Both the position numbers and the translations under genes were made by a program. From contig JACPUU010000012.1 in the NCBI GenBank assembly GCA_016192075.1, positions 124,001 through 188,000 of the forward strand: a stretch of DNA of 64,000 bases, in the 5' to 3' direction. The notes below the pieces were generated by a model, which was not told the origin of the DNA, searched no databases, and worked only from the letters and a program-made list of their open reading frames with translations. This document shows positions 18,061 to 27,986 of this stretch, in pieces (positions within the stretch are counted from its first letter, which is position 1; each line of letters begins with the position of its first letter). Origin of the DNA: Bacteroidota bacterium (GTDB lineage: Bacteria; Bacteroidota; Bacteroidia; Flavobacteriales_D; Crocinitomicaceae).

Positions 18061-18347
18061 AAGGTTGCAAATTTACAAGTATAAGGTAATACTATAACAC
18101 GTTTAATTGCTTTTTATTGTAAACTGTGAAAGAAAGTTAAAAGCCCAAGAGTATCAGGGGTTTGTGAAATGCTCAAACAATCCTCTTACGTATATACGCA
18201 AAAAGGAACAAAACCGTTGAGGACGGGCTTGTTTTTGAAAAGTGCCCCATTTTGGTTCGGGGCTTTATTGCGGCAGGACTTTTGCGGTGAAGCGTGAAAA
18301 GAACCATTTTAAGCGGACTGGTAGTGATCAAACCTTTTGAATTGTGC
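18061..18347. other. divergent intergenic region
   Basis: About 290 bases between two divergent operons with no credible open frame. It holds a GCCCC...GGGGC hairpin at 18244-18263 followed by TTTATT, which could end a short transcript started within the region, and a palindromic TACGTATATACG stretch near 18189. A small RNA is possible but I see no direct evidence for one. Confidence 0.4.
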
Positions 18348-18355
18348 TAATTTTG
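18348..18355 (+). promoter_or_regulatory. -7 box TAATTTTG of the WG-repeat/TonB operon
   Basis: Exact TAnnTTTG match 11 bases before the chosen ATG at 18367 and inside the longer open frame that begins at 18337, which is why the shorter start is preferred. Confidence 0.5.
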
Positions 18356-18366
18356 TAACAGAACGT

Positions 18367-20478
18367 ATGCATCGGATTGCGCTTATTCTCTGTCTACTGG
18401 CAGCAATGCCTGCTTCTACATTTGCCGGAAAAATCAAAAAAGGTTACCAGGCATTGGAGATGTATAACTACTTTGAAGCTAAAAGGTTGTTTGAAAAATC
18501 ATTGAAAAAGCAACCGGTTCCGGCTTCTTATGGCTTGAGTATCATTTATTTCAGAACCGATAATCCGTTTCACAACATCGACTCGGCCTATAATTTTGTG
18601 GTAAAGGCCCACAGTGCTTACACGCAGCTGGATGATAAGCAGAAACTGCAATGCGCCCTGTATGGAATTAACCCGTCGTCGTTGGATTATCACCGTGAAC
18701 TGATATCGGGCCAGCTCTTCAGGCGAGCGGTTGAAACCGGTTCGGTAGCCGGCTTTGATGCATTTATTCAAAAAAACTACTGGAGCACGCGGATTGATTC
18801 TGCCGTGTTTATGAGAGATAGTCTGGCGTTTGACCTGGCCGAAAAAAACGGCACCAGTTCAGATTATGCCGGTTTTATGGAAAACTATCCCACATCGGTT
18901 TATGCTGATCAGGCACGGGCACGCTTTGACCAGAAACTGTACCTTGAGTCTACCGCATCCAATACCCTCATTTCATACCTTGAATTTGTAAAAAAATATC
19001 CTGAAAATCCATACCGGACGGATGCTGAAGACCGCATTTTTGAAATTTATACACAAACCGGTACCGTGCAGTCGTATGAAAAATTTATTCAGGATTCCCC
19101 TTCAAATCACAACGTAGACATTGCCTGGCGAAAATTATACAATGCCCATGTTCAAAGCAATTCCTACTCTGAAAACAGCCTGGTTGAGTTTACCAATACC
19201 TTTCCTGAATACCCGTTTATGAAAGAGCTGGAGCATGAAATGGAACTGGCTAACGCGGTGTTTTACCCGGTTAAAGCAGGCGAATTCTGGGGATTTATTG
19301 ATGAAAATGCAAACGAGGTAATTCCGTTCATTTATGAAGAGGCTGAGGCTTTTAAAGAAGGCCTGGCCCTGGTGAAAACCAACGGTAAATATGGCTATAT
19401 CAACAAGGCCGGCAAGCTGCTGATTCAGCCCATCTATGATGATGCCCTGGCGTTTAATGAGGGGCATGCGGTTGTTGAGTATCGGGGTAAACTGGGAATG
19501 ATTAACCGAAACGGGGAATTTATTATTTCACCGCGCTATGAAGATCTGGGCAATCTCAATAACGGTCTGGCCTATTTTCTGCTCGATAGTTTATACGGCT
19601 ATTTTGATTCCAAGGGAATTCAGCGCATTCCGCCCAAATTTACCGAGGCCTTTGATTACATGGACGGCAAGGCCATTGTCAGCCAGAATCATTATTACGG
19701 ACTCATTGATGCATTTGGAACAACCTTTATTCCCATGAAATATGAAGAACTGCGCAAATACCGCGGAGATGTTTACCTGGCCCTTTTTAACGGGCATTGG
19801 GGCCTGATAACCGTGAAGGGCGATACTCTTTTGCCGTTTGCGTATGATTATATTGGAGAAACAACCTGCAACAGGGCTATTGTAGAAAAAGACAATCAGT
19901 TTAATTACATCACTCCGAAAGGGGCACTGGTATTGACCACCTGGCTACCTGTTTATGCTGAATACCGCCAATTGGCGCAGTTTAAAAACGGTTATGCAAA
20001 AATTGAGTTTGAGGGAAAATACAATCTGGTGGATACTACCGGCAAAAAATTATTTGCCCAGCCCAAAGAAAACCTGGGTGATTATTCCAGCCTCATAGCT
20101 GTGAGTAAAGCCGGTAAATGGGGCTACCTGAATGCTGCCGGCGCGCAGGTAATACCTTACAATTTTACGCTGGCAAATTCGTTTAATGGAAACTATGCCA
20201 TAGCGGGCAGTGATCCGTTTTACGGGTTAATTAACAAAGCCGGCCAGTATGTTATTCAGCCTTTTTACGAAGAACTGACTTACCTGAATGATACCCTGTT
20301 AATAGCAAAAAGCCTTGGTAATTTTGGCGTGTTGAATCAACAAGGCGACACTTTGCTTAACTTTGTGTATCTGAAAATTGAACCAATTAGCGATACAGTC
20401 GTAAAGATAGAACAGGGGACTGCAGTTTTTTATTACGATCTGCGGCACAATAAAATTTTGCGGAAAGAAGAGAATTAA
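18367..20478 (+). CDS. large exported WG-repeat protein
   Basis: A 703-residue protein with a signal peptide (MHRIALILCLLAAMPASTFAG), an N-terminal alpha-helical half of TPR-like character (about 25-300: ALEMYNYFEAKRLFEKSL, YLEFVKKYPENPY) and a C-terminal half of about eight WG-like repeats (pattern G-[YF]-[IL]-[ND]-x-x-G-x-x-[IVL]-I-P-x-x-Y then F-x-[ENG]-G-x-A). It is likely periplasmic or surface-exposed. It is followed after one base by a TonB-like gene and then an acetyltransferase gene, so it belongs to a three-gene unit. The function is unknown; the TPR plus WG layout suggests protein or peptidoglycan binding. Confidence 0.85.
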   Translation: MHRIALILCLLAAMPASTFAGKIKKGYQALEMYNYFEAKRLFEKSLKKQPVPASYGLSIIYFRTDNPFHNIDSAYNFVVKAHSAYTQLDDKQKLQCALYGINPSSLDYHRELISGQLFRRAVETGSVAGFDAFIQKNYWSTRIDSAVFMRDSLAFDLAEKNGTSSDYAGFMENYPTSVYADQARARFDQKLYLESTASNTLISYLEFVKKYPENPYRTDAEDRIFEIYTQTGTVQSYEKFIQDSPSNHNVDIAWRKLYNAHVQSNSYSENSLVEFTNTFPEYPFMKELEHEMELANAVFYPVKAGEFWGFIDENANEVIPFIYEEAEAFKEGLALVKTNGKYGYINKAGKLLIQPIYDDALAFNEGHAVVEYRGKLGMINRNGEFIISPRYEDLGNLNNGLAYFLLDSLYGYFDSKGIQRIPPKFTEAFDYMDGKAIVSQNHYYGLIDAFGTTFIPMKYEELRKYRGDVYLALFNGHWGLITVKGDTLLPFAYDYIGETTCNRAIVEKDNQFNYITPKGALVLTTWLPVYAEYRQLAQFKNGYAKIEFEGKYNLVDTTGKKLFAQPKENLGDYSSLIAVSKAGKWGYLNAAGAQVIPYNFTLANSFNGNYAIAGSDPFYGLINKAGQYVIQPFYEELTYLNDTLLIAKSLGNFGVLNQQGDTLLNFVYLKIEPISDTVVKIEQGTAVFYYDLRHNKILRKEEN

Positions 20479-20479
20479 G

Positions 20480-21256
20480 ATGGTATTAGACTTTATTGAA
20501 AGATACAAGTTTGCGATTTTGGGGACTGTTCTCGTACACGTCTTCATTTTTATATATGCCAATTTTGTTACCATTAAACGCCCCTATGCGTTGGTTGAAC
20601 CCCAGGTAGAAATGGATATTCCGCTCGATGATATTCCGCTTGATCCTGAAATGATGAAGCTGCTTGAAATAAAACAAAATCAGGGGCAGGATCAGAATCA
20701 GCAGGTGTATAACGTAACCAGTGATGCCAATGACACCCGCGACAAATCGTACGAAGATTTTTCAACCCAGGAGATCGATCAGCAGGTACTTGAAAACACA
20801 AAAGCACTGGAGCAGCAGTATTTTAATGAGTGGGAGAGTACACATGGCGGTAATGGCGGTCAAAAAAATGAAAATTCGTCCATGGATATTCAGGACCGCA
20901 ATGAACAGGTCAACAAACAAAATTCAAACACAACGGATAAAAGCATAGACACGCAGGGTTCCAATTCATTTGCCGGTGATGTAATGGCTTCGTTTAACCT
21001 GAAAGACCGCAAGGCACATGCACTCGAAAAACCAGGGTATACCTGTAATACGGCCGGAACCGTAACCCTTGAAATTAAAGTGGGCAAAGACGGCGATGTG
21101 CAGAATGTTACCTACTTGCCGGGTGCATCATCCAATGCTACCGATTGTATGATTCAGCAATCCATCAAATACGCCAAGCGGTCACGCTTTAATTACAGTT
21201 CAACCGCACCGGCCATTCAAACCGGTACCATCACGTATAAGTTTGTCAGCAGATGA
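20480..21256 (+). CDS. TonB-like energy-transducer protein
   Basis: A 258-residue protein with one N-terminal membrane helix (about 10-30, FAILGTVLVHVFIFIYANF), an acidic then Gln/Asn/Ser-rich periplasmic linker (about 45-170) and a C-terminal domain of TonB type: GTVTLEIKVGKDGDVQNVTYLPGAS, two cysteines, and QTGTITYKF at the end. The classical proline-rich linker is replaced by a polar one. It probably spans the periplasm from the inner membrane. It starts one base after the WG-repeat stop and overlaps the next gene by four bases (ATGA), suggesting a shared complex or pathway with its neighbours. Confidence 0.8.
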   Translation: MVLDFIERYKFAILGTVLVHVFIFIYANFVTIKRPYALVEPQVEMDIPLDDIPLDPEMMKLLEIKQNQGQDQNQQVYNVTSDANDTRDKSYEDFSTQEIDQQVLENTKALEQQYFNEWESTHGGNGGQKNENSSMDIQDRNEQVNKQNSNTTDKSIDTQGSNSFAGDVMASFNLKDRKAHALEKPGYTCNTAGTVTLEIKVGKDGDVQNVTYLPGASSNATDCMIQQSIKYAKRSRFNYSSTAPAIQTGTITYKFVSR

Positions 21257-22149
21257 GTCTGAAAGATTTCATTCGCAAAAACACCCCCTCGTTTTTGCTT
21301 GAGATGAACCGGCGCCGCAAAAAAAAACGCCGCAACCAGGAGCTTAGTACCATGGCTCAATCAGGCCACAGTATTACCCAGCAACAGCTTGAGCAGGATT
21401 TTAAAAATGCCGGAATTGTAGAAGGAGATGTGGTACTTGTGCATTCATCCCTGAGCAGAATCGGTCACCTGCAAAATGGTCCGCAAACGTTTACCGATGC
21501 ACTGAAAAAAGTGGTTGGCACGTCCGGCACTATTCTGATGCCAACATCGCCGAATGCCGTTTATCAGTATGATTATATTCACACCCACAAAACATTTGAT
21601 GTACTGAATACACCCTCAGCAACCGGAAAAATTACCGAATATTTCAGAACCCTGCCTGGTGTAAAACGCAGCTGGCATCCAACTGAACCTGTTTCAGCAT
21701 GGGGAGCAAATGCTGATTTTTTTCTGAATGAACATTTTGGTCAGCTAACGCCATACAATTCCAAAAGTCCGTTTTACAAAGTATCTGAAAAGAACGGTAA
21801 ATTGCTTTATGTGGGCGTTACACTTTCCATGGCAGGTACCAATTTGCATACGCTTGAAGATGCTGTGGATTTTAAATTTCCGGTTTACGCCAATGAAATT
21901 TTTGAGGTGGAGGTTATTGACCCCGACGGAAAAAAACACATGGTAAAAACCAAAGTACACAATCCTGAATTTTCTAAAAAGCGAAAATGCGATGAGCTCA
22001 TTCCAATGTTTGAAAAAGAAGGAGTCATGCGAAAAGTAAAAATAGGGCAGGCTGATACGCTGGTGGCCGATGCTGAAAAATTTCTGCAGGTAATGATCAA
22101 AGCCTATCGTGAGAGGGGAGTGACCATGTATACACCGCTTGGGAGTTAA
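21253..22149 (+). CDS. AAC(3)-fold acyltransferase
   Basis: A 298-residue member of the aminoglycoside N3-acetyltransferase family (Antibiotic_NAT fold). VHSSLSRIG near 63, GTILMPTSPN, WHPTEPVSAWG with the catalytic-type His, and LLYVGVTLSMAGTNLHTLED are all family blocks. Many members are not resistance enzymes but acetylate sugar amines in cell-surface glycan synthesis (for example FdtC/YokD-like proteins). The operon context with exported WG and TonB-like proteins favours an envelope role over drug resistance. The start overlaps the upstream stop by four bases. Confidence 0.82.
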   Translation: MSLKDFIRKNTPSFLLEMNRRRKKKRRNQELSTMAQSGHSITQQQLEQDFKNAGIVEGDVVLVHSSLSRIGHLQNGPQTFTDALKKVVGTSGTILMPTSPNAVYQYDYIHTHKTFDVLNTPSATGKITEYFRTLPGVKRSWHPTEPVSAWGANADFFLNEHFGQLTPYNSKSPFYKVSEKNGKLLYVGVTLSMAGTNLHTLEDAVDFKFPVYANEIFEVEVIDPDGKKHMVKTKVHNPEFSKKRKCDELIPMFEKEGVMRKVKIGQADTLVADAEKFLQVMIKAYRERGVTMYTPLGS

Positions 22150-22172
22150 AGAGTGAGCGGCAATCAGGGGCT

Positions 22173-22190
22173 TCTCCCCTTGAGGGGAGA
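22173..22190. repeat. C/G-run hairpin
   Basis: TCTCCCCT pairs with AGGGGAGA around TG; a further GAGAGGGG follows. It lies 24 bases after the acetyltransferase stop and could end that operon, but no T-run follows on the plus strand. Similar CTCCCCT-type hairpins are common interspersed elements. Confidence 0.5.
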
Positions 22191-22329
22191 TTGAGAGGGG
22201 TGACCGTAAATCTTAGTATGATATAGGATACCTCCTCCTAACACTATATGTAACTGTAACCCTCTTCGCTTTCGCATAGTTTCAGGGAAACGCAGTCAAG
22301 GGAAGAAACGAAATAAGCATTTTTGAATT

Positions 22330-23247
22330 TTGAACCTGAATCTTAACATACCCTCTCCGCTTCAGAAACTGGATGACCCGCTTTTTACAGCGCATCAACT
22401 AAGCGTTTACCTCAAGCGTGATGATTTGATTGATGCTGAAATATCCGGTAACAAATGGCGAAAACTAAAATTCAACCTGGAGAAATTCAGGGTTATGAAA
22501 TACGATGCCATACTGACTTTTGGCGGAGCCTATTCGAATCACATAGCAGCAACCGCTGCAGCCGGCAGAATGCTCAAAATACCTACGCTTGGCATTATAC
22601 GGGGTGATGAACTAACCATTGAAAGCAATAAAACACTTTCCAAAGCACATGCTGATGGTATGCAGCTTGAATTTGTTCCGCGTGCGGTTTACGAGCAGCG
22701 TTATGAGCGTATTTACCATGAAGAGCTTCGTGCAAAATATGGCAATGTATTGATTATTGAAGAGGGAGGCGCCAATCACTTAGGTGTATTTGGTGTTGGT
22801 GAATTGCTGGCTGAACTGCCCTTTGAACCAGATCATTTGTATGTTGCTGCCGGCACAGGTACTACCGCTGCCGGACTCCTGTATGCTTCTGAAACAGTAC
22901 AGGTGAATGCTGTGGCGGCATTAAAAGGCGGTGATTTTTTGAAAGCCGATATTCAGAAACTGCTATACTATGCCATGCTTGATGAAGCAGATTCAGCCGA
23001 AAAAATGAAGCGCCTTGTTTTACGAACCGAATTCCACTTTGGTGGTTATGGAAAATATACACCCGAACTGCTGCGCTTTATGAAAAACTGCGCATTGCAG
23101 CACCAGGTACCGTTAGACCAGGTATACACCGCTAAAATGATGTATGCTTTTTATGCTGATTTACGTGCCGGCAAATTTGAACCGCAAAGCAGCATTGTTC
23201 TAGTTCACACGGGGGGTATCCAGGGGGCTCAGCTGCAGGGTATCTGA
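22330..23247 (+). CDS. PLP-dependent ACC deaminase/D-cysteine desulfhydrase family protein
   Basis: A 305-residue fold-type II PLP enzyme. SGNKWRKL (39-46) holds the probable PLP lysine K42; GGAYSNHIAATAAAG is the substrate-binding loop and AAGTGTTAAGLL the phosphate-binding loop. The family splits into 1-aminocyclopropane-1-carboxylate deaminases and D-cysteine desulfhydrases; without the diagnostic residues aligned, D-cysteine desulfhydrase is the commoner activity in bacteria. It starts with TTG: no in-frame ATG occurs before residue 55, which is past the PLP lysine. Its last 48 bases overlap the end of the convergent lipoprotein gene. Confidence 0.82.
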   Translation: MNLNLNIPSPLQKLDDPLFTAHQLSVYLKRDDLIDAEISGNKWRKLKFNLEKFRVMKYDAILTFGGAYSNHIAATAAAGRMLKIPTLGIIRGDELTIESNKTLSKAHADGMQLEFVPRAVYEQRYERIYHEELRAKYGNVLIIEEGGANHLGVFGVGELLAELPFEPDHLYVAAGTGTTAAGLLYASETVQVNAVAALKGGDFLKADIQKLLYYAMLDEADSAEKMKRLVLRTEFHFGGYGKYTPELLRFMKNCALQHQVPLDQVYTAKMMYAFYADLRAGKFEPQSSIVLVHTGGIQGAQLQGI

Positions 23248-23940
23248 CTGTGCTGTCCAGCCTGACCAGCCGGGGACGCGGTTGTCTTCACGCAGGTGAA
23301 AAACCGGCAGAAACTTCTGGGTGTCAAAAAAAGTGGAGAACATCAGCATGTAGGACTTGTGTTGTTTTTTTACCTCAAACACGTTCTCTCCCTGGTTCAC
23401 TTCTTTAAAAATATAGAAAAGCAATTCAGAGCAGTAGAGCCTGTCAGACGTAAATAAACTGAAAGCATGGTCAAAGGGAACTCTTTGCTCCAGGTAAGCA
23501 TAGGCTCTTTCGGGTATTTTGATATCCAGAGAATCAGCAAATACCGGGCGGCAGATGAACAGCATGGAGTCAGCCCCGTGTTTTACAAATTCTACCAGGT
23601 CCATTTTCTGAACACCATCCTGCGCATCTTCACTGGCTGAACCGCCAATGGTGTGAATCACTTTCCACTGGTCTCCTTCTTTGACAATAATGCCGCAATG
23701 CGAATACTCTTCTTTGGTATTCACCATAATGTGAGCAGACAGCGGGCCATTGCCTTTGCGGATAATAATATCACCCGGGCGCAGGTGATTGTAGACCGAA
23801 TCAGGTAATGCCGGTGGAATGTGTACGTATTGTTTGGTTGAGTCGCTTGATCCCGATGATTCTGAATCACCTGAGCACGATTGGATGGCAGCAATTCCGG
23901 CTGCAATCAGTAAAAAATAAAAAGGTCTTCTGAAACGCAT
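23200..23940 (-). CDS. YiiX/YebB-like NlpC/P60-superfamily lipoprotein
   Basis: A 246-residue lipoprotein (leader RFRRPFYFLLIAAGIAAIQSC) with a permuted papain-like fold: LRPGDIIIRKG, then YSHCGIIVKEGDQW with catalytic His/Cys-type residues, and a C-terminal LYCSELLFYIF holding the probable nucleophile Cys. Relatives are YiiX/YaeF amidases of unknown cell-wall or lipid substrate. The frame is open to 24009, but a strong terminator (23964-24000) lies in that extension, so translation must begin at the Met used here or three codons earlier at 23949. The 3' end overlaps a convergent gene by 48 bases. Confidence 0.8.
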   Translation of the reverse strand: MRFRRPFYFLLIAAGIAAIQSCSGDSESSGSSDSTKQYVHIPPALPDSVYNHLRPGDIIIRKGNGPLSAHIMVNTKEEYSHCGIIVKEGDQWKVIHTIGGSASEDAQDGVQKMDLVEFVKHGADSMLFICRPVFADSLDIKIPERAYAYLEQRVPFDHAFSLFTSDRLYCSELLFYIFKEVNQGENVFEVKKQHKSYMLMFSTFFDTQKFLPVFHLREDNRVPGWSGWTAQSDTLQLSPLDTPRVN

Positions 23941-23963
23941 AAGTGTCATTCTGTTAATTAAAC

Positions 23964-24000
23964 AAAAAACCCGCCTGAGCAAAGCCAAGGCGGGTTTTTT
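23964..24000 (-). terminator. strong intrinsic terminator
   Basis: A perfect 12-bp stem, AAAAAACCCGCC with GGCGGGTTTTTT, around a 13-base loop. It ends the small lipoprotein gene at 24024-24392 on the minus strand (T-run from the A-run at 23964-23969) and by symmetry could work on the plus strand too. It also fixes the start of the next leftward gene at or below 23949. Confidence 0.85.
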
Positions 24001-24023
24001 GAAATCCATGAGGATTGGAAATC

Positions 24024-24392
24024 TTACATTTCCATTCCAAGATCTTTTTGGTAGTTAGAAACTTTCCAAGCACCGTCAACTTTTTTAAGATCGTATTTGA
24101 AAGTCATTTCCATACCATCTCTTTTTTCTTTACATGTACAGTTTGCAGTTTCACCTGACTCAGTACACTCAGTAGAAACGATTTCAGTAGCGTATTTAGC
24201 GCATCCTGCATCGATAGATCCTTGTACGTTTTCAGCAGCAGTTTCAACAGCCATTCCTTTTGCTTCGTCACATTTTCCGTCAGCCAAAGCTTGAACGAAT
24301 TTGTTTGTAACATCTTTTGGAGTTGAACCTCCACCGCAAGCAGTCAACAACAATCCTGCAACTGCTCCTACTAATAAAGTTCTTAATTTCAT
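24024..24392 (-). CDS. DUF4878-like lipoprotein
   Basis: A 122-residue lipoprotein: leader MKLRTLLVGAVAGLLLTAC, then GGGSTPKDVTNKFVQALADGKCDEAKGM, a cystatin/NTF2-like small fold typical of DUF4878, four further cysteines in the middle (DAGC, STEC, NCTC) and a final strand pattern DGAWKVSNYQKD. It is monocistronic, with its own promoter and a perfect terminator, and its codons look biased toward frequent ones, which hints at high expression. Function unknown. Confidence 0.78.
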   Translation of the reverse strand: MKLRTLLVGAVAGLLLTACGGGSTPKDVTNKFVQALADGKCDEAKGMAVETAAENVQGSIDAGCAKYATEIVSTECTESGETANCTCKEKRDGMEMTFKYDLKKVDGAWKVSNYQKDLGMEM

Positions 24393-24429
24393 AACTTGGT
24401 TTTACTTACTTAAATAATTAATTAATTAA

Positions 24430-26160
<1,731 letters not shown>

Positions 26161-26214
26161 TTGCCGGATACAATCAGGTAAACCGGATGAGCCATGGCTT
26201 AACTGACAAGCTGA

Positions 26215-26325
26215 ATGAAAAAAATTATTGCCGCATTAAATAAGTACATCCCTTTCTTTGCTGACATCTGGCAGTACCTGGTGATTATTCTCATCTTCAT
26301 CATTGCCCTGATTTTCTTTTTGTAA
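26215..26325 (+). CDS. 36-residue single-span membrane peptide
   Basis: A short gene 54 bases after the ABC-F stop. The peptide begins MKKIIAALNKYIPFF and continues with a single hydrophobic segment (about 18-36: WQYLVIILIFIIALIFFL) ending at the stop. A basic N-terminus and one membrane helix are typical of small membrane proteins. It has an ATG, lies before the probable terminator at 26345 and is on the ABC-F strand, so it may be co-transcribed with it. Function unknown. Confidence 0.5.
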   Translation: MKKIIAALNKYIPFFADIWQYLVIILIFIIALIFFL

Positions 26326-26344
26326 CAGCAAGGTTCGTGTGTGC

Positions 26345-26377
26345 TTACCGGGGAAAGCCCGGTAAAACTCCTTTTTT
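26345..26377 (+). terminator. probable terminator of the ABC-F unit
   Basis: TTACCGGG pairs with CCCGGTAA around GAAAG, with a six-T run (26372-26377) beginning six bases after the stem. The delayed T-run lowers certainty. Confidence 0.5.
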
Positions 26378-26490
26378 CTGCTTAAAAGCGGCTTCTTTGC
26401 TGACAAACTTCATTTTTTGATTGTTCCAAGGGTTGTTCCTTTGCAATGAATACCTCTTTTGCGGTATTGTTTAGAATCATTATAAATAGC

Positions 26491-26498
26491 TATATTTG
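26491..26498 (+). promoter_or_regulatory. -7 box TATATTTG of the six-cysteine peptide gene
   Basis: Exact TAnnTTTG match 17 bases before the ATG at 26516. It makes the earlier in-frame GTG at 26504 an unlikely start. Confidence 0.45.
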
Positions 26499-26515
26499 TA
26501 TCCGTGAAACAAGAA

Positions 26516-26653
26516 ATGACATACCCAATCCAGCCTCAATCCTTTGAGCAAATGGGCTGTACCTGTGCACTTGGCGCCATTGATAGTAAAAAGAGCTGCT
26601 GTAAAAAGTACAAGAAGAAAGGTAAATTCTGCGGCAGTTGTCCTAAGAAGTAG
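26516..26653 (+). CDS. 45-residue six-cysteine, lysine-rich peptide
   Basis: A short gene with its own -7 box. The peptide has Cys at 15, 17, 28, 29, 39 and 42 arranged as C-x-C, CC and C-x-x-C, and a very basic C-terminal third (KKYKKKGKFCGSCPKK). The pattern suggests a small metal-binding protein, perhaps binding zinc or iron through four of the cysteines, with affinity for nucleic acid from its lysines. It has no signal peptide. It is convergent with the DCC gene. No function is proposed beyond this. Confidence 0.55.
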   Translation: MTYPIQPQSFEQMGCTCALGAIDSKKSCCKKYKKKGKFCGSCPKK

Positions 26654-26763
26654 AAAATCTCCGTGTCTGTCAACAGACAATTTTAAGCAGCAAAGTCCCG
26701 CACATAAAATTCCAGGTACGTGTATGAATTTTTTCGGTTTTGACCTGAAAACCGGTTCAGGGT

Positions 26764-27192
26764 TCATTTCAAAAAATACTTCGTATCCTCCGGCAGCGGC
26801 ATCATACAATAACCTGCCCGCAATTTATGCCTGCGTCTGGCTACAAAATTGTAAAACGGATCACGCAAAAATTTAGGAATCATGTAAAAGCCAAAAAGCA
26901 ACGGATAACCGCCTTTAAGACCTCTGCAAATTTGCAGCGCAGCGCTGGACCGGTTGTAGAGTTTTCCGTTTTTGAGCAGGTAAATGGTATCCAGGTTGAT
27001 AATCACCCGGTGTTTTGCCAGAAGATTTTTTGCCAGGTCTGATTGAAGGGCCATAAAGTAGAACTCCGTTTTCTTTTTGTTGAGAATAAACTGCACGGCC
27101 GAATTGCAGAAGCCGCAATCTCCGTCATAAAAGACAATGGGGTTGTATTTGATTTCTGAGTCCAGCTGAAAAGGATTAACTTTACCCTGCAA
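26764..27192 (-). CDS. DCC-family thiol-disulfide oxidoreductase-like protein (DUF393)
   Basis: A protein of up to 142 residues with the DCC hallmark FYDGDCGFCNSAVQFIL (D-x-x-C-x-x-C) near the N-terminus, a thioredoxin-like core and the family tail FLRDPFYNFVARRRHKL. It is thought to act as a thiol oxidoreductase, substrate unknown. The start is a problem: no ATG precedes the motif, and the only conventional start, a TTG at 27192, overlaps a TAAATTTG -7 box (27190-27197). A rare start codon closer to residue 10-17, or an upstream promoter, must be used. It is divergent from elbB with 11 bases between the frames. Confidence 0.75.
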   Translation of the reverse strand: MQGKVNPFQLDSEIKYNPIVFYDGDCGFCNSAVQFILNKKKTEFYFMALQSDLAKNLLAKHRVIINLDTIYLLKNGKLYNRSSAALQICRGLKGGYPLLFGFYMIPKFLRDPFYNFVARRRHKLRAGYCMMPLPEDTKYFLK

Positions 27193-27203
27193 ATTTACAC
27201 AAA

Positions 27204-27884
27204 ATGAAGATTGGTATTTTACTTTCAGGCTGCGGGGTTTATGACGGCGCAGAAATTCAGGAGGCTGTTTTAACCATGCTGGCCATTAAAGAGTCAGGGC
27301 ATGATTATGTCTGCATCAGCATTGACAAACCACAGCACCATGTCATCAATCACCTTACCGGGGACGAGATGAACGAAAGCCGCAACATGCTGACAGAAGC
27401 AGCGCGTATTGCCCGCGGTGATGTGAAAGACATCATGAAAGTAGATCCGGCAGATATTGATGCGCTTGTCATTCCGGGTGGTTTTGGTTCGGCCAAAAAC
27501 TTTACCAAATGGGCCTTTGCCGGACCCGACGGAGAAATTTTACCCGAAGTAAAACTGTTTATTGTAAACCTTGTTAATGTGGGCAAACCCATTTGTGCAC
27601 TTTGCGTGAGTCCGGTTGTCATTGCCAAAGCATTAGAGGGGTCAACGGTTCATGCCAGCCTGACGCTGGGTACTGATAAAGAATCATCACCGTATGATAT
27701 TCCCGCTTTTGCAGCAGGCCTTGAAAAAACCGGCGCCAAAGCAAGCATGAAAACCATTCGTGAAGTGCTGGTTGATACGCAAAACAAAATTGTTACGGCC
27801 CCCTGTTACATGATGGATGCTACCATCGTAGAAATTCGCAACAACATTAAGGCTGCACTTGCAGAGATGATCATGCTGGTGTGA
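27204..27884 (+). CDS. elbB: glyoxalase ElbB (DJ-1/PfpI superfamily)
   Basis: A 226-residue ElbB/SCRP-27A-type protein (GATase1-like fold). The family start KIGILLSGCGVYDGAEIQEAV, RIARGDVKDI, VIPGGFGSAKNF and the nucleophile elbow ICALCVSP (Cys134) are all present. Relatives show glyoxalase activity, and the older link to isoprenoid synthesis is weak. Cytosolic, single gene. Confidence 0.92.
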   Translation: MKIGILLSGCGVYDGAEIQEAVLTMLAIKESGHDYVCISIDKPQHHVINHLTGDEMNESRNMLTEAARIARGDVKDIMKVDPADIDALVIPGGFGSAKNFTKWAFAGPDGEILPEVKLFIVNLVNVGKPICALCVSPVVIAKALEGSTVHASLTLGTDKESSPYDIPAFAAGLEKTGAKASMKTIREVLVDTQNKIVTAPCYMMDATIVEIRNNIKAALAEMIMLV

Positions 27885-27986
27885 TAAACCTGATTCTGGG
27901 CACTGCAGGTATCTGTGATAGTGCATTGGTTCAGGACAAAAAAGGTTACTTTTTAAACTGTCATACATTAGTCATAAAACAAGTGT

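Noticed and set aside
18061-18347. Small RNA gene
   Set aside because: A hairpin plus a weak T-stretch exists, but there is no promoter-to-terminator unit I can defend.
21253-22149. Aminoglycoside resistance gene
   Set aside because: The fold family is clear but many members act on surface sugars, and the operon context points to the envelope; resistance cannot be claimed.
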